64,000 bases of DNA from the NCBI RefSeq assembly GCF_015207455.1, contig NZ_JADEWV010000005.1, positions 1-64,000 of the forward strand, in the 5' to 3' direction. The position numbers were made by a program, and so were the translations under genes. Within the stretch, counting starts at the first letter, position 1, and every line of letters begins with the position of its first letter. The notes beneath the pieces were generated by a model. It did not search any database and had not been told where the DNA came from. It saw only the letters and a program-made list of their open reading frames with translations. Positions 1-7,859 of this stretch are shown one piece after another. The stretch is from Microcoleus sp. LEGE 07076 (lineage in GTDB: Bacteria > Cyanobacteriota > Cyanobacteriia > Cyanobacteriales > Microcoleaceae).

Positions 1-294
1 TTAAAATTCTTTGCTTTAGTAATTATTGTGATTATGTGGGTGCTGTCAATTATGGCACTGTTGCTAGCACTAAAAGTCATGCAATCTGGCAAGTTGCCGG
101 AAGTGGGAATGCTGAGTTGGACTGCTGTGATGCTGTTTGCTTTTCCGGCTATTCGCAATGCTCAGCCGGGGGTGCCGCCAGTGGGAACTGCCAGCGATTT
201 CCTTTCGTTTTTTTGGACTGAAATTATTGTGGTGGTGGCGTTGGTGATTATCGGTAGCTGTTGGTTGAAGCGGTATCATCCGCCAATTGAATGA
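1..294 (+). CDS. C-terminal part of a membrane protein, DUF4436-like
   Basis: The reading frame is open from the first base, so the gene starts before the window and only its last 97 codons are seen. A GTG at 28 exists, but the frame runs through it. The fragment has two or three hydrophobic segments (about residues 3-25, 35-50 and 70-88) with the short motif PGVPPVGTASDFLSFFW between the last two. That loop followed by a final membrane helix and a basic tail resembles the end of DUF4436 membrane proteins; this is from memory of the family and not certain. No function can be assigned. Confidence 0.6.
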   Translation, partial: LKFFALVIIVIMWVLSIMALLLALKVMQSGKLPEVGMLSWTAVMLFAFPAIRNAQPGVPPVGTASDFLSFFWTEIIVVVALVIIGSCWLKRYHPPIE

Positions 295-300
295 TAACGG

Positions 301-403
301 GAATTGTTAGCTGTTAACTGTTAACGGTTAGCTGTTAGCTGTTAACGGTTAACAGTCAACAGTTAACCGCTAACTACTGACTACTGACTAATGACTAATG
401 ACT
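301..403. repeat. Degenerate heptamer repeats (GTTAACN / GACTAAT types)
   Basis: Short tandem units such as GTTAGCT, GTTAACG, CAACAGT and GACTAAT fill the gap between the convergent genes on either side. They resemble the short tandemly repeated (STRR) heptamers known from filamentous cyanobacteria. No gene is seen here. Confidence 0.75.
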
Positions 404-407
404 AATT

Positions 408-1142
408 TCAATTTTTGACTTCTAAATTCTCAATATCCTTCGCCGGCACTCCCAAACCTCGTAAAATAGTAAAAGCAATTATTCGATACCCAGACGGATT
501 CGGGTGTACGCCATCTGCGGCTAACAAATTCAGAGTTTTTCCGGCGTGTTTTTGATAGGTGCCGATTACTTCCCGAAAAGGGGCATTTATATCGATAAAC
601 AAGCAATGATTTTGCAGGGCAATTTCTCGCATCGCGGCCACATATTCTCGCAATCGACGATTTTCTGGACCGTCGAGAATCTCGCGAATTGGAGTAGGAG
701 AAAGCAGCACGACTCGAATTCCGGCGGCTTTGGATGCTAGTACCATTTGGGTTATTTTATCTATATATTCGGCGAGAGATACTCCTGCTGCTAAGTTCCC
801 TTGCGGATTAAATTGCAGGTTTTTGAAGTCGAAGAAGGCGTGCCAAACGTCGTTGACTCCGGCGTTAATGGTGACTAAATCTGGATGTTTGTCGATCGCA
901 TCTTTCTGAAAACGCGCTTGCATATCAGTTGCTTTGTTGCCGGAGATGCCGGCGTTGATGACTTCGATTTGGCGATCGGGATAAAGGGCATTCAGGTAGC
1001 GTTGCAGCAGCCAAACGTAACCTCCGGGGTATTTCCCGGCTTCGGTGATGCTGTCGCCCACTGTCACAATTTTGCGCTTGCCGGCGAGCAGGTTCTGGAT
1101 TTCTGGCGGCGGCGTTGCTTGGGATACGGGTTCTGTAAACAC
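408..1142 (-). CDS. SGNH/GDSL-family hydrolase
   Basis: This is a 244-residue esterase/lipase-like hydrolase. The SGNH blocks are visible: GDSITEAG with nucleophile Ser31, a Gly block around residue 65-69 (NAGISGNK), GVND with Asn97, and the C-terminal DGVHPN with Asp210 and His213. The substrate cannot be told from the sequence. GTG at 1142 is the first usual start codon. However, the frame stays open about 42 codons further upstream and there encodes a basic-hydrophobic stretch that looks like a signal peptide, without any ATG, GTG or TTG. The true start may therefore use a rare codon. It is divergent from the RDD gene, 117 bases away. Confidence 0.88.
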   Translation of the reverse strand: MFTEPVSQATPPPEIQNLLAGKRKIVTVGDSITEAGKYPGGYVWLLQRYLNALYPDRQIEVINAGISGNKATDMQARFQKDAIDKHPDLVTINAGVNDVWHAFFDFKNLQFNPQGNLAAGVSLAEYIDKITQMVLASKAAGIRVVLLSPTPIREILDGPENRRLREYVAAMREIALQNHCLFIDINAPFREVIGTYQKHAGKTLNLLAADGVHPNPSGYRIIAFTILRGLGVPAKDIENLEVKN

Positions 1143-1259
1143 GGGAATTAAAGAGTGAGGAATGTTGAAGATTATAACAGCAGCAATTACGGCGAGGGCT
1201 AGTCTGATTAAGACTTGCTGTTTCGGGGTTTTGGGACGGGGCGATCGCCCTTTTGGCCC

Positions 1260-1793
1260 ATGAGTTCCGATCTAGTTCCCCTCCTTCCCAAAGTATCGAT
1301 CGGTCGTCGCGCTGCTGCTTTCTGCATCGATGCGATCGCAGTTTGGCTGCCCAGTTTGCTTCTGGGCAATAATCCGATCGTCCAAACCATCTTTTTTGTT
1401 CTGCTGTGGATGATCCTGCGCGTACCCACCGTCAGGAAAAACCAAGGTCAAAGTCTCGGGCGCTGGGCGTTGGACATGAAAATTGCCGATAGCAGATACC
1501 AACGGGTTCCCGGAGTGCAAGAACTCTGCAAGCGCGAGGGATTGCTGGGCATTTGCGCCGCCCTAGCCTTCGCAGGGGTTGGGGGACTGACATCTACCAA
1601 CGCCGCCGTCTTGCTGTTGATGCTGCCGCTGGCGATCGACTGCTGCATGGCCTTCGTTGACACCGCCCGGTTTCCTCAAGCTTTCCACGATCGACTCGGT
1701 AAGACGATCGTCATCGGAACCAAGCGCGGCTACTCCCTCGACATCAAAGTTAGAAGATTGCTTGACCAAGTGCAGACCAATGTGAGAAGATAA
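1260..1793 (+). CDS. RDD family membrane protein
   Basis: A 177-residue protein with hydrophobic segments and the RDD layout: an Arg-rich start of the first helix (GRRAAAFCIDAIAVW), a conserved Asp in that helix, and a later segment with GQSLGRWALDMKI, the usual loop after helix 2. RDD proteins are small membrane proteins, mostly of unknown role, sometimes linked to transport. The ATG at 1260 is preferred over a TTG at 1215, because the RDD domain begins soon after it and the upstream part reads like the flank of the divergent gene. It lies just before rpmG on the same strand. Confidence 0.8.
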   Translation: MSSDLVPLLPKVSIGRRAAAFCIDAIAVWLPSLLLGNNPIVQTIFFVLLWMILRVPTVRKNQGQSLGRWALDMKIADSRYQRVPGVQELCKREGLLGICAALAFAGVGGLTSTNAAVLLLMLPLAIDCCMAFVDTARFPQAFHDRLGKTIVIGTKRGYSLDIKVRRLLDQVQTNVRR

Positions 1794-1831
1794 CAAATTG
1801 TGTTTAAATTAGTCGAAATTTATTTAGAATT

Positions 1832-2020
1832 ATGGCTAAAGGCGTCCGGATCATAATTACTCTAGAGTGTACTGAGTGCCGAACAAACGCGAGCAAACGC
1901 TCGAAAGGCGTGTCTCGGTACACCACCACCAAGAACCGTCGCAACACGACGGCGCGGCTCGAACTCAAAAAGTTCTGCCCCCACTGCAACAAGCACACTG
2001 CCCACAAAGAGATCAAGTAG
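1832..2020 (+). CDS. rpmG: 50S ribosomal protein L33
   Basis: A 62-residue, strongly basic protein that matches L33 over its full length. It begins MAKGVRI, contains the zinc-binding pattern CxxC (LECTEC) in the first half and CPHC near the end, and carries the [10 protein letters not shown] stretch typical of L33. Both Cys pairs are kept, so it is the zinc-binding form. It belongs to the large ribosomal subunit near the E site. rpsR follows 150 bases downstream on the same strand, an arrangement common in cyanobacteria; here a repeat block has expanded between the two genes. Confidence 0.97.
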   Translation: MAKGVRIIITLECTECRTNASKRSKGVSRYTTTKNRRNTTARLELKKFCPHCNKHTAHKEIK

Positions 2021-2158
2021 TCATTAGTCATTAGTCATTTGTTATTTGTTATTTGTTATTTGTTATTTGTGATGAGCTACCAATAACCAATAACCAATAA
2101 CCAGTAACCAATGCCCTGTTTGGCCAATGCCCTGTTTGGCCAATGCCCAACTACCAAT
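2021..2158. repeat. Heptamer and longer tandem repeats between rpmG and rpsR
   Basis: About three GTCATTA units run into TTATTTG heptamers, then ACCAATA units, then two and a half copies of a TGCCCTGTTTGGCCAA unit. These arrays sit inside what is probably one rpmG-rpsR transcription unit. Confidence 0.85.
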
Positions 2159-2170
2159 TACCAAAGAACC

Positions 2171-2386
2171 ATGACTTACTTTCGCCGGCGCGTTTCGCCA
2201 ATCAAACCAGGAGACCCGATCGACTATAAAGATGTCGATTTGCTCAAAAAATACGTCACAGAACGCGGTAAAATCTTGCCCCGCCGGATTACCGGTTTGA
2301 CGGCAAAACAACAGCGCGACCTGACTCGCAGCATCAAAAGAGCAAGAATTGTAGCTTTGATGCCCTTCGTAAACCAAGAAGGCTAA
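2171..2386 (+). CDS. rpsR: 30S ribosomal protein S18
   Basis: A 71-residue basic protein that matches S18: it starts [12 protein letters not shown], has the central [13 protein letters not shown] helix and the [13 protein letters not shown] block, and ends in the basic helix [14 protein letters not shown]18 binds next to S6 on the platform of the small subunit. The start is ATG at 2171. An upstream in-frame ATG at 2111 lies inside the repeat block and would add a meaningless leader encoded by repeats, so it was rejected. It probably shares a transcript with rpmG. Confidence 0.97.
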   Translation: MTYFRRRVSPIKPGDPIDYKDVDLLKKYVTERGKILPRRITGLTAKQQRDLTRSIKRARIVALMPFVNQEG

Positions 2387-2686
2387 CTGGATTTTGGATT
2401 TTAGATTTTAGATTTTGGACAAAAATAGGACTTACGCGAAAACAACGTCTTTTTGTGGCAAGCGATGGTAGCTAATAACTCGCAATATTTGGTATTGAGT
2501 CGCTGGTGCGTAAGTCTTAATCAAAGTCTAAAAAGTTAAAAATTAAAGCACAAAAAGCACAACTTTTTAGATGTAAGTTTTAACAATAGATGTCAAAAAT
2601 GTAAACATCCAAAATCTAAAATCCCCCGATCGCAAGCAGAAAAATAGCGGTAAAAGTTTCCAATATAAAAATTAAACAACTGGCAA
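2387..2686. other. Intergenic region with one inverted-repeat element
   Basis: No gene is seen in these 300 bases between rpsR and the exonuclease gene. The first 40 bases are repeats of GATTTTAGATTTTGG type. The rest is AT-rich and contains the small inverted-repeat element annotated separately. Confidence 0.6.
2426..2519. repeat. MITE-like element with GGACTTACGC ends
   Basis: Two 12-base inverted arms (TAGGACTTACGC at 2426-2437 and GCGTAAGTCTTA at 2508-2519, one mismatch) enclose 70 bases without coding potential. Ends of this type are common on small non-autonomous elements in cyanobacteria. Confidence 0.6.
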
Positions 2687-4693
2687 GTGGAGAAGGGAAC
2701 ATTAGTAGAATTTAGAGTGCACGGCGACCGCCGTCTGGCAGTTGCCGATCGCCCCGACGGCAAGAAAAACTGGGTAGTGGTAGACGAAAACGGTCAACCG
2801 CACAGCATACCGCCCAAACAAATTAGCTACGAAACAGCCGGAGAAACTTACAAACCCTCCGACATTTCCAAATTTCTTAAAGAAGTAGAAGCTTACTCAG
2901 ATCCGTCAAGCCTAGAAGTAGCTTGGGAACTTCTAGTGGATGACGGAGAAAATACAGATCCAGAAGCCCTAGCGATGCTGCTATTTTCCGATCGCACTCC
3001 GGCGCAATGTTATGCAGCTTATTGTTTGCTGTCAACAGACAAACTGTATTTCAAGCAAAAGGGCGATCGCTACGAACCGCGATCGGCCGCCCAAGTAGCA
3101 GAAATCAAACACCAGCAAGAAGTAGAACAGCACCGACACCAAGAATCTCAAGGATTTTGGGATCGAGTCAAACAGCGGCTGGCTGGGGAAAAGGTAGATT
3201 GGGCAACTAGCGATCGAACTCGCCTCGACGCCCTAGAACGCTTTTCCCTCCTCGGAGAAGAAGCAACGCACCGCACCCCGGCATTAGAAACTTTAGCCAG
3301 CTTAGAACGTTCCGAAAACCCCGAAGCAGCATTTCAACTCCTAGTCGATCTCGGCCTGTGGAGTACCCACGAAAACCTGTTTTTGCGGCGCAGCCAAATT
3401 CCCCTACAATTCTCCGCAAAGGTATTAGAAGTGGCCCAAAGCTGTCTAGAAAATCCCCCAACCGACTCGGACACAAATCGTCTAGATTTAACTCACCTCA
3501 AGGTTTACACGATCGACGACGAAAGCACCACCGAAATCGACGACGGCCTCAGCTTAGAATTTCTCGAAAACGGCCAACAGCGACTGTGGATACACATCGC
3601 CGATCCCACCCGCTTGCTTTCCCCGGGAGACGAACTCGACCTCGAAGCCAGAAAGCGCACGACTACAGTTTATCTGCCCACGGGCATGATCCCGATGTTT
3701 CCCCCAGCATTGGCAACCGGGCCGATGAGTTTAATTCAAGGTAAAGAGTGCAGCGCCCTCAGCTTTAGTGTCACCCTAGACGAAACCGGCGCAGCTTGCG
3801 ATTACAGCATTCAGATCAGCAAGATCGAACCAACCTACCGCTTAACCTACGATGATGTAGACGAAATGCTGGAGTTGGGAATCGAAGCAGAACCGGAAAT
3901 CGAGGCGATCGCCTCTGCTGCAAAACTGCGACAAAAATGGCGCGAAGCCCAAGGCGCAATCAACATTTTCATGCCCGAATCCGTCATCAAAGTCAGCGGC
4001 GACGACATCAACATCCACGTCATCGACAACTCCACAGCCCGGATGCTTGTAGCCGAAATGATGATTTTAGCCGGCGAACTAGCCGCCCGCTACGGTCAAA
4101 CTCACAGCGTACCAATTCCCTACCGCTATCAGCCCCAGCCCGAACTCCCCCCAGAGGAAGAACTGCTGGCCGTACCCGCAGGCCCCGCCCGCGCTTGCGC
4201 CGTGCGCCGCTGTATGCCCCGCAGCGAAATGGGTCTGACTCCCGGACGGCACGCAGGCTTGGGTTTGGAACTGTACACTCAAGTTACCTCTCCTATCCGC
4301 CGCTATACCGACTTGCTGACTCACTTCCAAATCAAAGCGCACCTGCGGGGCGAACCGCTACCTTTTTGTGCCCAAGAAATACAGGATATTGTGATGTGTC
4401 TCGGTACCGCAGTCAGAGAAGCCTCTACCGTCGAACGCCAAACTAACCGCTATTGGGGATTGGAATATTTGCGGCGCAACCCGGATGCAGTTTGGGAAGC
4501 TTTGATGCTGCGCTGGTTGAGGGAAGACAGCAATCTCGGATTGATTTTGTTGGAAGAGTTGGGTTTAGAATTGGCGATGCGATTTGGTCGATCGGTCGAA
4601 ATTGGCGATCGGCTAGAAGTCAAAGTCACACACTGCGATCCGCGATCGGACGTGATTAACTTCCAAGAAATGATTTTTGAAGCGGCACAATAG
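2687..4693 (+). CDS. RNase II/R family 3'-5' exoribonuclease (RNB domain)
   Basis: A 668-residue hydrolytic exoribonuclease of the VacB/RNase II family that degrades RNA from the 3' end. The N-terminal region (about 1-80) looks like a small beta-barrel RNA-binding domain. The RNB catalytic domain begins near residue 270, and the Asp-rich metal-binding motif TIDDESTTEIDDG lies at about 275-287. Later RNB blocks seen are YTQVTSPIRRYTDLL (about 530) and a short C-terminal S1-like tail. The length fits the short cyanobacterial form rather than the longer E. coli RNase R. The start is GTG at 2687 with no clear Shine-Dalgarno. A relative in Synechocystis is called zam, but I do not assign that symbol. 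Confidence 0.9.
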   Translation: MEKGTLVEFRVHGDRRLAVADRPDGKKNWVVVDENGQPHSIPPKQISYETAGETYKPSDISKFLKEVEAYSDPSSLEVAWELLVDDGENTDPEALAMLLFSDRTPAQCYAAYCLLSTDKLYFKQKGDRYEPRSAAQVAEIKHQQEVEQHRHQESQGFWDRVKQRLAGEKVDWATSDRTRLDALERFSLLGEEATHRTPALETLASLERSENPEAAFQLLVDLGLWSTHENLFLRRSQIPLQFSAKVLEVAQSCLENPPTDSDTNRLDLTHLKVYTIDDESTTEIDDGLSLEFLENGQQRLWIHIADPTRLLSPGDELDLEARKRTTTVYLPTGMIPMFPPALATGPMSLIQGKECSALSFSVTLDETGAACDYSIQISKIEPTYRLTYDDVDEMLELGIEAEPEIEAIASAAKLRQKWREAQGAINIFMPESVIKVSGDDINIHVIDNSTARMLVAEMMILAGELAARYGQTHSVPIPYRYQPQPELPPEEELLAVPAGPARACAVRRCMPRSEMGLTPGRHAGLGLELYTQVTSPIRRYTDLLTHFQIKAHLRGEPLPFCAQEIQDIVMCLGTAVREASTVERQTNRYWGLEYLRRNPDAVWEALMLRWLREDSNLGLILLEELGLELAMRFGRSVEIGDRLEVKVTHCDPRSDVINFQEMIFEAAQ

Positions 4694-5004
4694 GATTTGA
4701 GAATTGAGAATTGAGATTTTGGATTGCCAAAATCTTAGCCAGAGGAGTTATGCGCTGGTGGCGATCGAGCAATAAGCTTAAGTTAGCAATCTCATTGAAG
4801 TGGGTTTTGTTTCTCTAGGGGCGGTTGCAAGCGCCGTCTTATATCATGTCGAGTCGATTACCATCACAGAAACCGTTGGTTCGCGCCTGCGGACTTGAGT
4901 CGGCTCTCCTGCTCCGGACTAAAGTCCGCACGCGCGAACAAATCTGATTGCGGTCAATCGATCGCACAGGACCTTAACTCAAATCTCAAATTTAAAATCA
5001 CAAA
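4694..5004. other. Intergenic region with short hairpins
   Basis: No gene is seen. The region contains a palindromic stretch around 4919-4932 (CGGACTAAAGTCCG) and a GGGCGGTTGCAAGCGCCG stretch around 4819, both of a kind scattered through such genomes. I find no tRNA or riboswitch pattern. Confidence 0.5.
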
Positions 5005-6444
5005 ATGGCCAACTCAATTCACCAAGTTCAGCCGCCCCTAGAATTCATACCCCCAGCCTACAACCCCCTAGTCGTCCGGGGCACTCAGCAAATACTCCCC
5101 TGCTGGCTGCGATTTCGGACGAATATCAGCCACATTCAAGCCGAAAACGTCGAAACCCTCGCCGAACTATTTCACCAATTTCAAAATCAAAAGGTTCGCT
5201 TCCTGCTGGCCTTCCGCCACCCCAACTCAGACGATCCCTACTGTTTGGGACAGCTAATTTGGAAACTCGTTCCGCAAGCTGCGCGACAAAAAGGCATTCC
5301 CCTGCAATTCCCCGTACATTCCCACTTTATTTACGATCGCGGCATTCCCCTCTGGGCCGGTGCGGGAGTCGGTTGGCTGTATTCTCGACTCGGTGGAACT
5401 CCGATCGTTCGCGGCAAGATCGATCGCGCCGGATTGCGATCGGCCCGCGATTTATTTACCAACAGCCAATTCCCGATCGCCGCCGCCCCAGAAGGTGCCA
5501 CCAACGGTCACAATGAAATAGTTAGCCCCCTGGAACCAGGAATCGCTCAAATGGGCTTTTGGTGCGTTGAAGATTTGCTCAAAGCCGGACGAACAGAAAA
5601 AGTTTTAATTGTGCCGATCGGCATTCAATACAGCTATGTCAACCCACCTTGGCAATCCCTAGAAAAACTTTTAACTCAATTAGAAATAGATTGCGGACTG
5701 ACCGCCTTAGAACGCACCGATATCGCCAATTTAGACGCAGAAAATTCTGCTGAAACCGACCAAAATCAAAAATTTCAATATCTGCGGCTGATTCGACTGG
5801 GCAGCCATTTACTGTCAGTAATGGAAGAGTTTTACACCCGTTTTTATCATGTAAGCTTACAATCAAAAATATTAGATTCAACAGTATTATCGCAGCCTGA
5901 AACAACAGGAAACTATCCAGACAATCAAGCGATGATAGCTCGACTAACCGCACTGTTAGACGCGGCTTTGCAAGTAGCAGAACAATACTTTAACTTAAAG
6001 CCCAAAGGTAGTTTGATAGACCGCTGCCGCCGTCTGGAACAAGCAGGCTGGGACTATATTTATCGAGAAGATATCAAAGATATTGCAACACTTTGTCCCT
6101 TAGAAAGAGGATTGGCCGATCGCCTCGCAGAAGAAGCAAGTCTGCGGATGTGGCACATGAGACTTGTCGAAAGTTTCGTCTCCGTCACCGGCAGGTACGT
6201 CCAAGAAAAGCTGACTGCAGAACGTTTGGCAGAAACAACTTTACTGCTGTGGGACGTACTGACTCGCATCAAAAGGGGAAATCCTTTCGGGCGACCTTCT
6301 TTGGGCAAACAGCAGGTGCAAATGACCGTGGGCGAACCGATATCAGTGGGCGATCGCTGGCAGGCCTATCAAAAGGGCCGCAGGTTAGCAGTTGCCGAAC
6401 TCACTCAAGATTTGCAATCAGCTTTAGAAGCAATGATTAATTAG
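5005..6444 (+). CDS. PlsC-type acyltransferase (1-acyl-glycerol-3-phosphate acyltransferase family)
   Basis: A 479-residue protein with a PlsC-like acyltransferase domain in its first half. The HX4D catalytic motif appears as RHPNSDD (His72), followed by GGTPIVRGKIDR near residue 130-145 and the phosphate-binding block APEGATNG near residue 161-168, which replaces the more usual PEGTRS. The second half (about 220-479) is mostly helical and is not part of the classic PlsC core. Cyanobacteria carry several such proteins; the likely role is acyl transfer to a glycerophospholipid precursor at the membrane, but the substrate is not certain. The start is ATG at 5005. Confidence 0.85.
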   Translation: MANSIHQVQPPLEFIPPAYNPLVVRGTQQILPCWLRFRTNISHIQAENVETLAELFHQFQNQKVRFLLAFRHPNSDDPYCLGQLIWKLVPQAARQKGIPLQFPVHSHFIYDRGIPLWAGAGVGWLYSRLGGTPIVRGKIDRAGLRSARDLFTNSQFPIAAAPEGATNGHNEIVSPLEPGIAQMGFWCVEDLLKAGRTEKVLIVPIGIQYSYVNPPWQSLEKLLTQLEIDCGLTALERTDIANLDAENSAETDQNQKFQYLRLIRLGSHLLSVMEEFYTRFYHVSLQSKILDSTVLSQPETTGNYPDNQAMIARLTALLDAALQVAEQYFNLKPKGSLIDRCRRLEQAGWDYIYREDIKDIATLCPLERGLADRLAEEASLRMWHMRLVESFVSVTGRYVQEKLTAERLAETTLLLWDVLTRIKRGNPFGRPSLGKQQVQMTVGEPISVGDRWQAYQKGRRLAVAELTQDLQSALEAMIN

Positions 6445-6629
6445 TTATTTGTTATTTGTTATTTGTTATTTGTTATTTGTTATTTGTTATTTGTTATTTG
6501 TTGTTTGTTATTTGTTATTTGTTGTTTGTTGTTTGTTGTTTGTTGTTTGTTATTTGTTATTTGTTATTTGTTATTTGTATTGGTGGCAACTGGCAACTGA
6601 CAACTGGCAACTGACAACTGACAACTGAT
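6445..6629. repeat. TTATTTG / TTGTTTG heptamer array followed by CAACTGR units
   Basis: About 18 near-perfect TTATTTG or TTGTTTG heptamers begin one base after the stop codon of the acyltransferase gene. Several CAACTGG/CAACTGA units follow. The rest of the gap up to 6810 holds CAACAGT units and AT-rich sequence, with no gene. Confidence 0.95.
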
Positions 6630-6810
6630 ATAGTGGACGGTTGCATCGGAATCATAAAATCGAGTCAACAGTCAACAGTCAACAGTTAACCGTCATCAGT
6701 CATTAATTAACTAAAGTCTGTAACTGCCAATAAGTTGTTATAGACCTGAGAAAGAGGTATAATGAACCACTAAAAATCAACGAGCCATAATAAAACTACA
6801 AAAATCACCG

Positions 6811-7704
6811 ATGAATAACCAACCGATTGATTTGTTTACTAACTCAATCAAGGTCAAACTACTGAATCATTTAGCACAGGAATTACTCACCCCGCTCACT
6901 TCTGTCATCGGCATGGCGAGCGTGTTGAACCAAGAAATTTACGGCCCATTGACGAGCAAGCAAAAAGAATATATCGACGTGATCCAAGACAGCAGCCAGT
7001 CTTTGCGATCGCTAGTTGAAGAAATTTTGGAACTCGCAGAACTCGATGAATCCGCTTTCACCTTGAAGCGAGTCGCAGTCGATATAGAAGGTTTATGTCA
7101 GCAAGTTGTCACAACCCTGTCGCCGGCGGCAACTAGGCGAGAGCAAGAAATTAATTTGTCGATCGGGCCCGGGCCGCGCATCTGGTTGGCCGATAAGGAT
7201 AAAGTTCAGCAAATGCTGCACCACTTAATTTTTAGCATTATTCAATCCGCTGGGGCAGGCAGCGTGATTCGAGTCCACGTTTCTCGGAAAGAAAATGGTA
7301 TCAACATCGGAGTTTGGGTTTTTCATCCTTGGTTGGGAGAAACTTTGCCCCATGCTACACTCTACTCCGACTACTTGTTGAAGGTGGGAGCCGATAGCGG
7401 TTCGCGATCGAACTCCGAAACCTGTCCCCCACAAGTCGAACCGCAACTCGCGCCACAGACACAGGGTGTTCGGCGATTAACGCTGGCGTTTTCTGAGTTG
7501 GCGACTTTGGTGGCCGAGAATGCTGCCGATACCGCACCGGTGCTAGCTGGTTACGGGGCCAGAGAACGGTTGGGGCTGCTGCTTTGCTGCCAGTTGGTGG
7601 AAATTCAAGGCGGCCAACTCTCGATTCAAGGCACCCCGGAATCTGGATATCGCTACGTGCTCTGGCTCCCCTGCACCAATGCTACGGATTTGTTGGAAGG
7701 ATGA
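6811..7704 (+). CDS. Histidine-kinase-like protein lacking the phospho-acceptor His
   Basis: This 297-residue protein has the HisKA dimerisation helix followed by a HATPase-like region. In the H-box the pattern HELRTPL is replaced by AQELLTPLTSVIG, with Gln23 at the position of the phosphorylated His. The N-box is also worn: the two conserved Asn are missing in LHHLIFSIIQSAG (around residues 136-150), and no DxGxG block is seen. The end, GYRYVLWLP, is the usual last strand of a HATPase domain. It is likely a non-catalytic signalling partner rather than an active kinase. No sensory domain or membrane helix is present. Start ATG 6811. Confidence 0.8.
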   Translation: MNNQPIDLFTNSIKVKLLNHLAQELLTPLTSVIGMASVLNQEIYGPLTSKQKEYIDVIQDSSQSLRSLVEEILELAELDESAFTLKRVAVDIEGLCQQVVTTLSPAATRREQEINLSIGPGPRIWLADKDKVQQMLHHLIFSIIQSAGAGSVIRVHVSRKENGINIGVWVFHPWLGETLPHATLYSDYLLKVGADSGSRSNSETCPPQVEPQLAPQTQGVRRLTLAFSELATLVAENAADTAPVLAGYGARERLGLLLCCQLVEIQGGQLSIQGTPESGYRYVLWLPCTNATDLLEG

Positions 7705-7716
7705 AGTCAGTTTGTA

Positions 7717-7842
7717 GTTGTTAGTTGGCAGTTGTTAGTTGTTAGTTGTTAGTTGTTAGTTGTTAGTTGGCAACAGTCAACAGTCAACAGTTAACAGTTA
7801 ACAGTTAACAATTCCCTAATGACTAATGACTAATGACTAATT
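7717..7842. repeat. TTAGTTG, CAACAGT and GACTAAT heptamer arrays
   Basis: Three adjacent heptamer blocks lead straight into the 5' end of ictB. The last GACTAAT units create an extra in-frame ATG upstream of the likely ictB start. Confidence 0.9.
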
Positions 7843-7859
7843 ACAAATCTAAAATAAAA

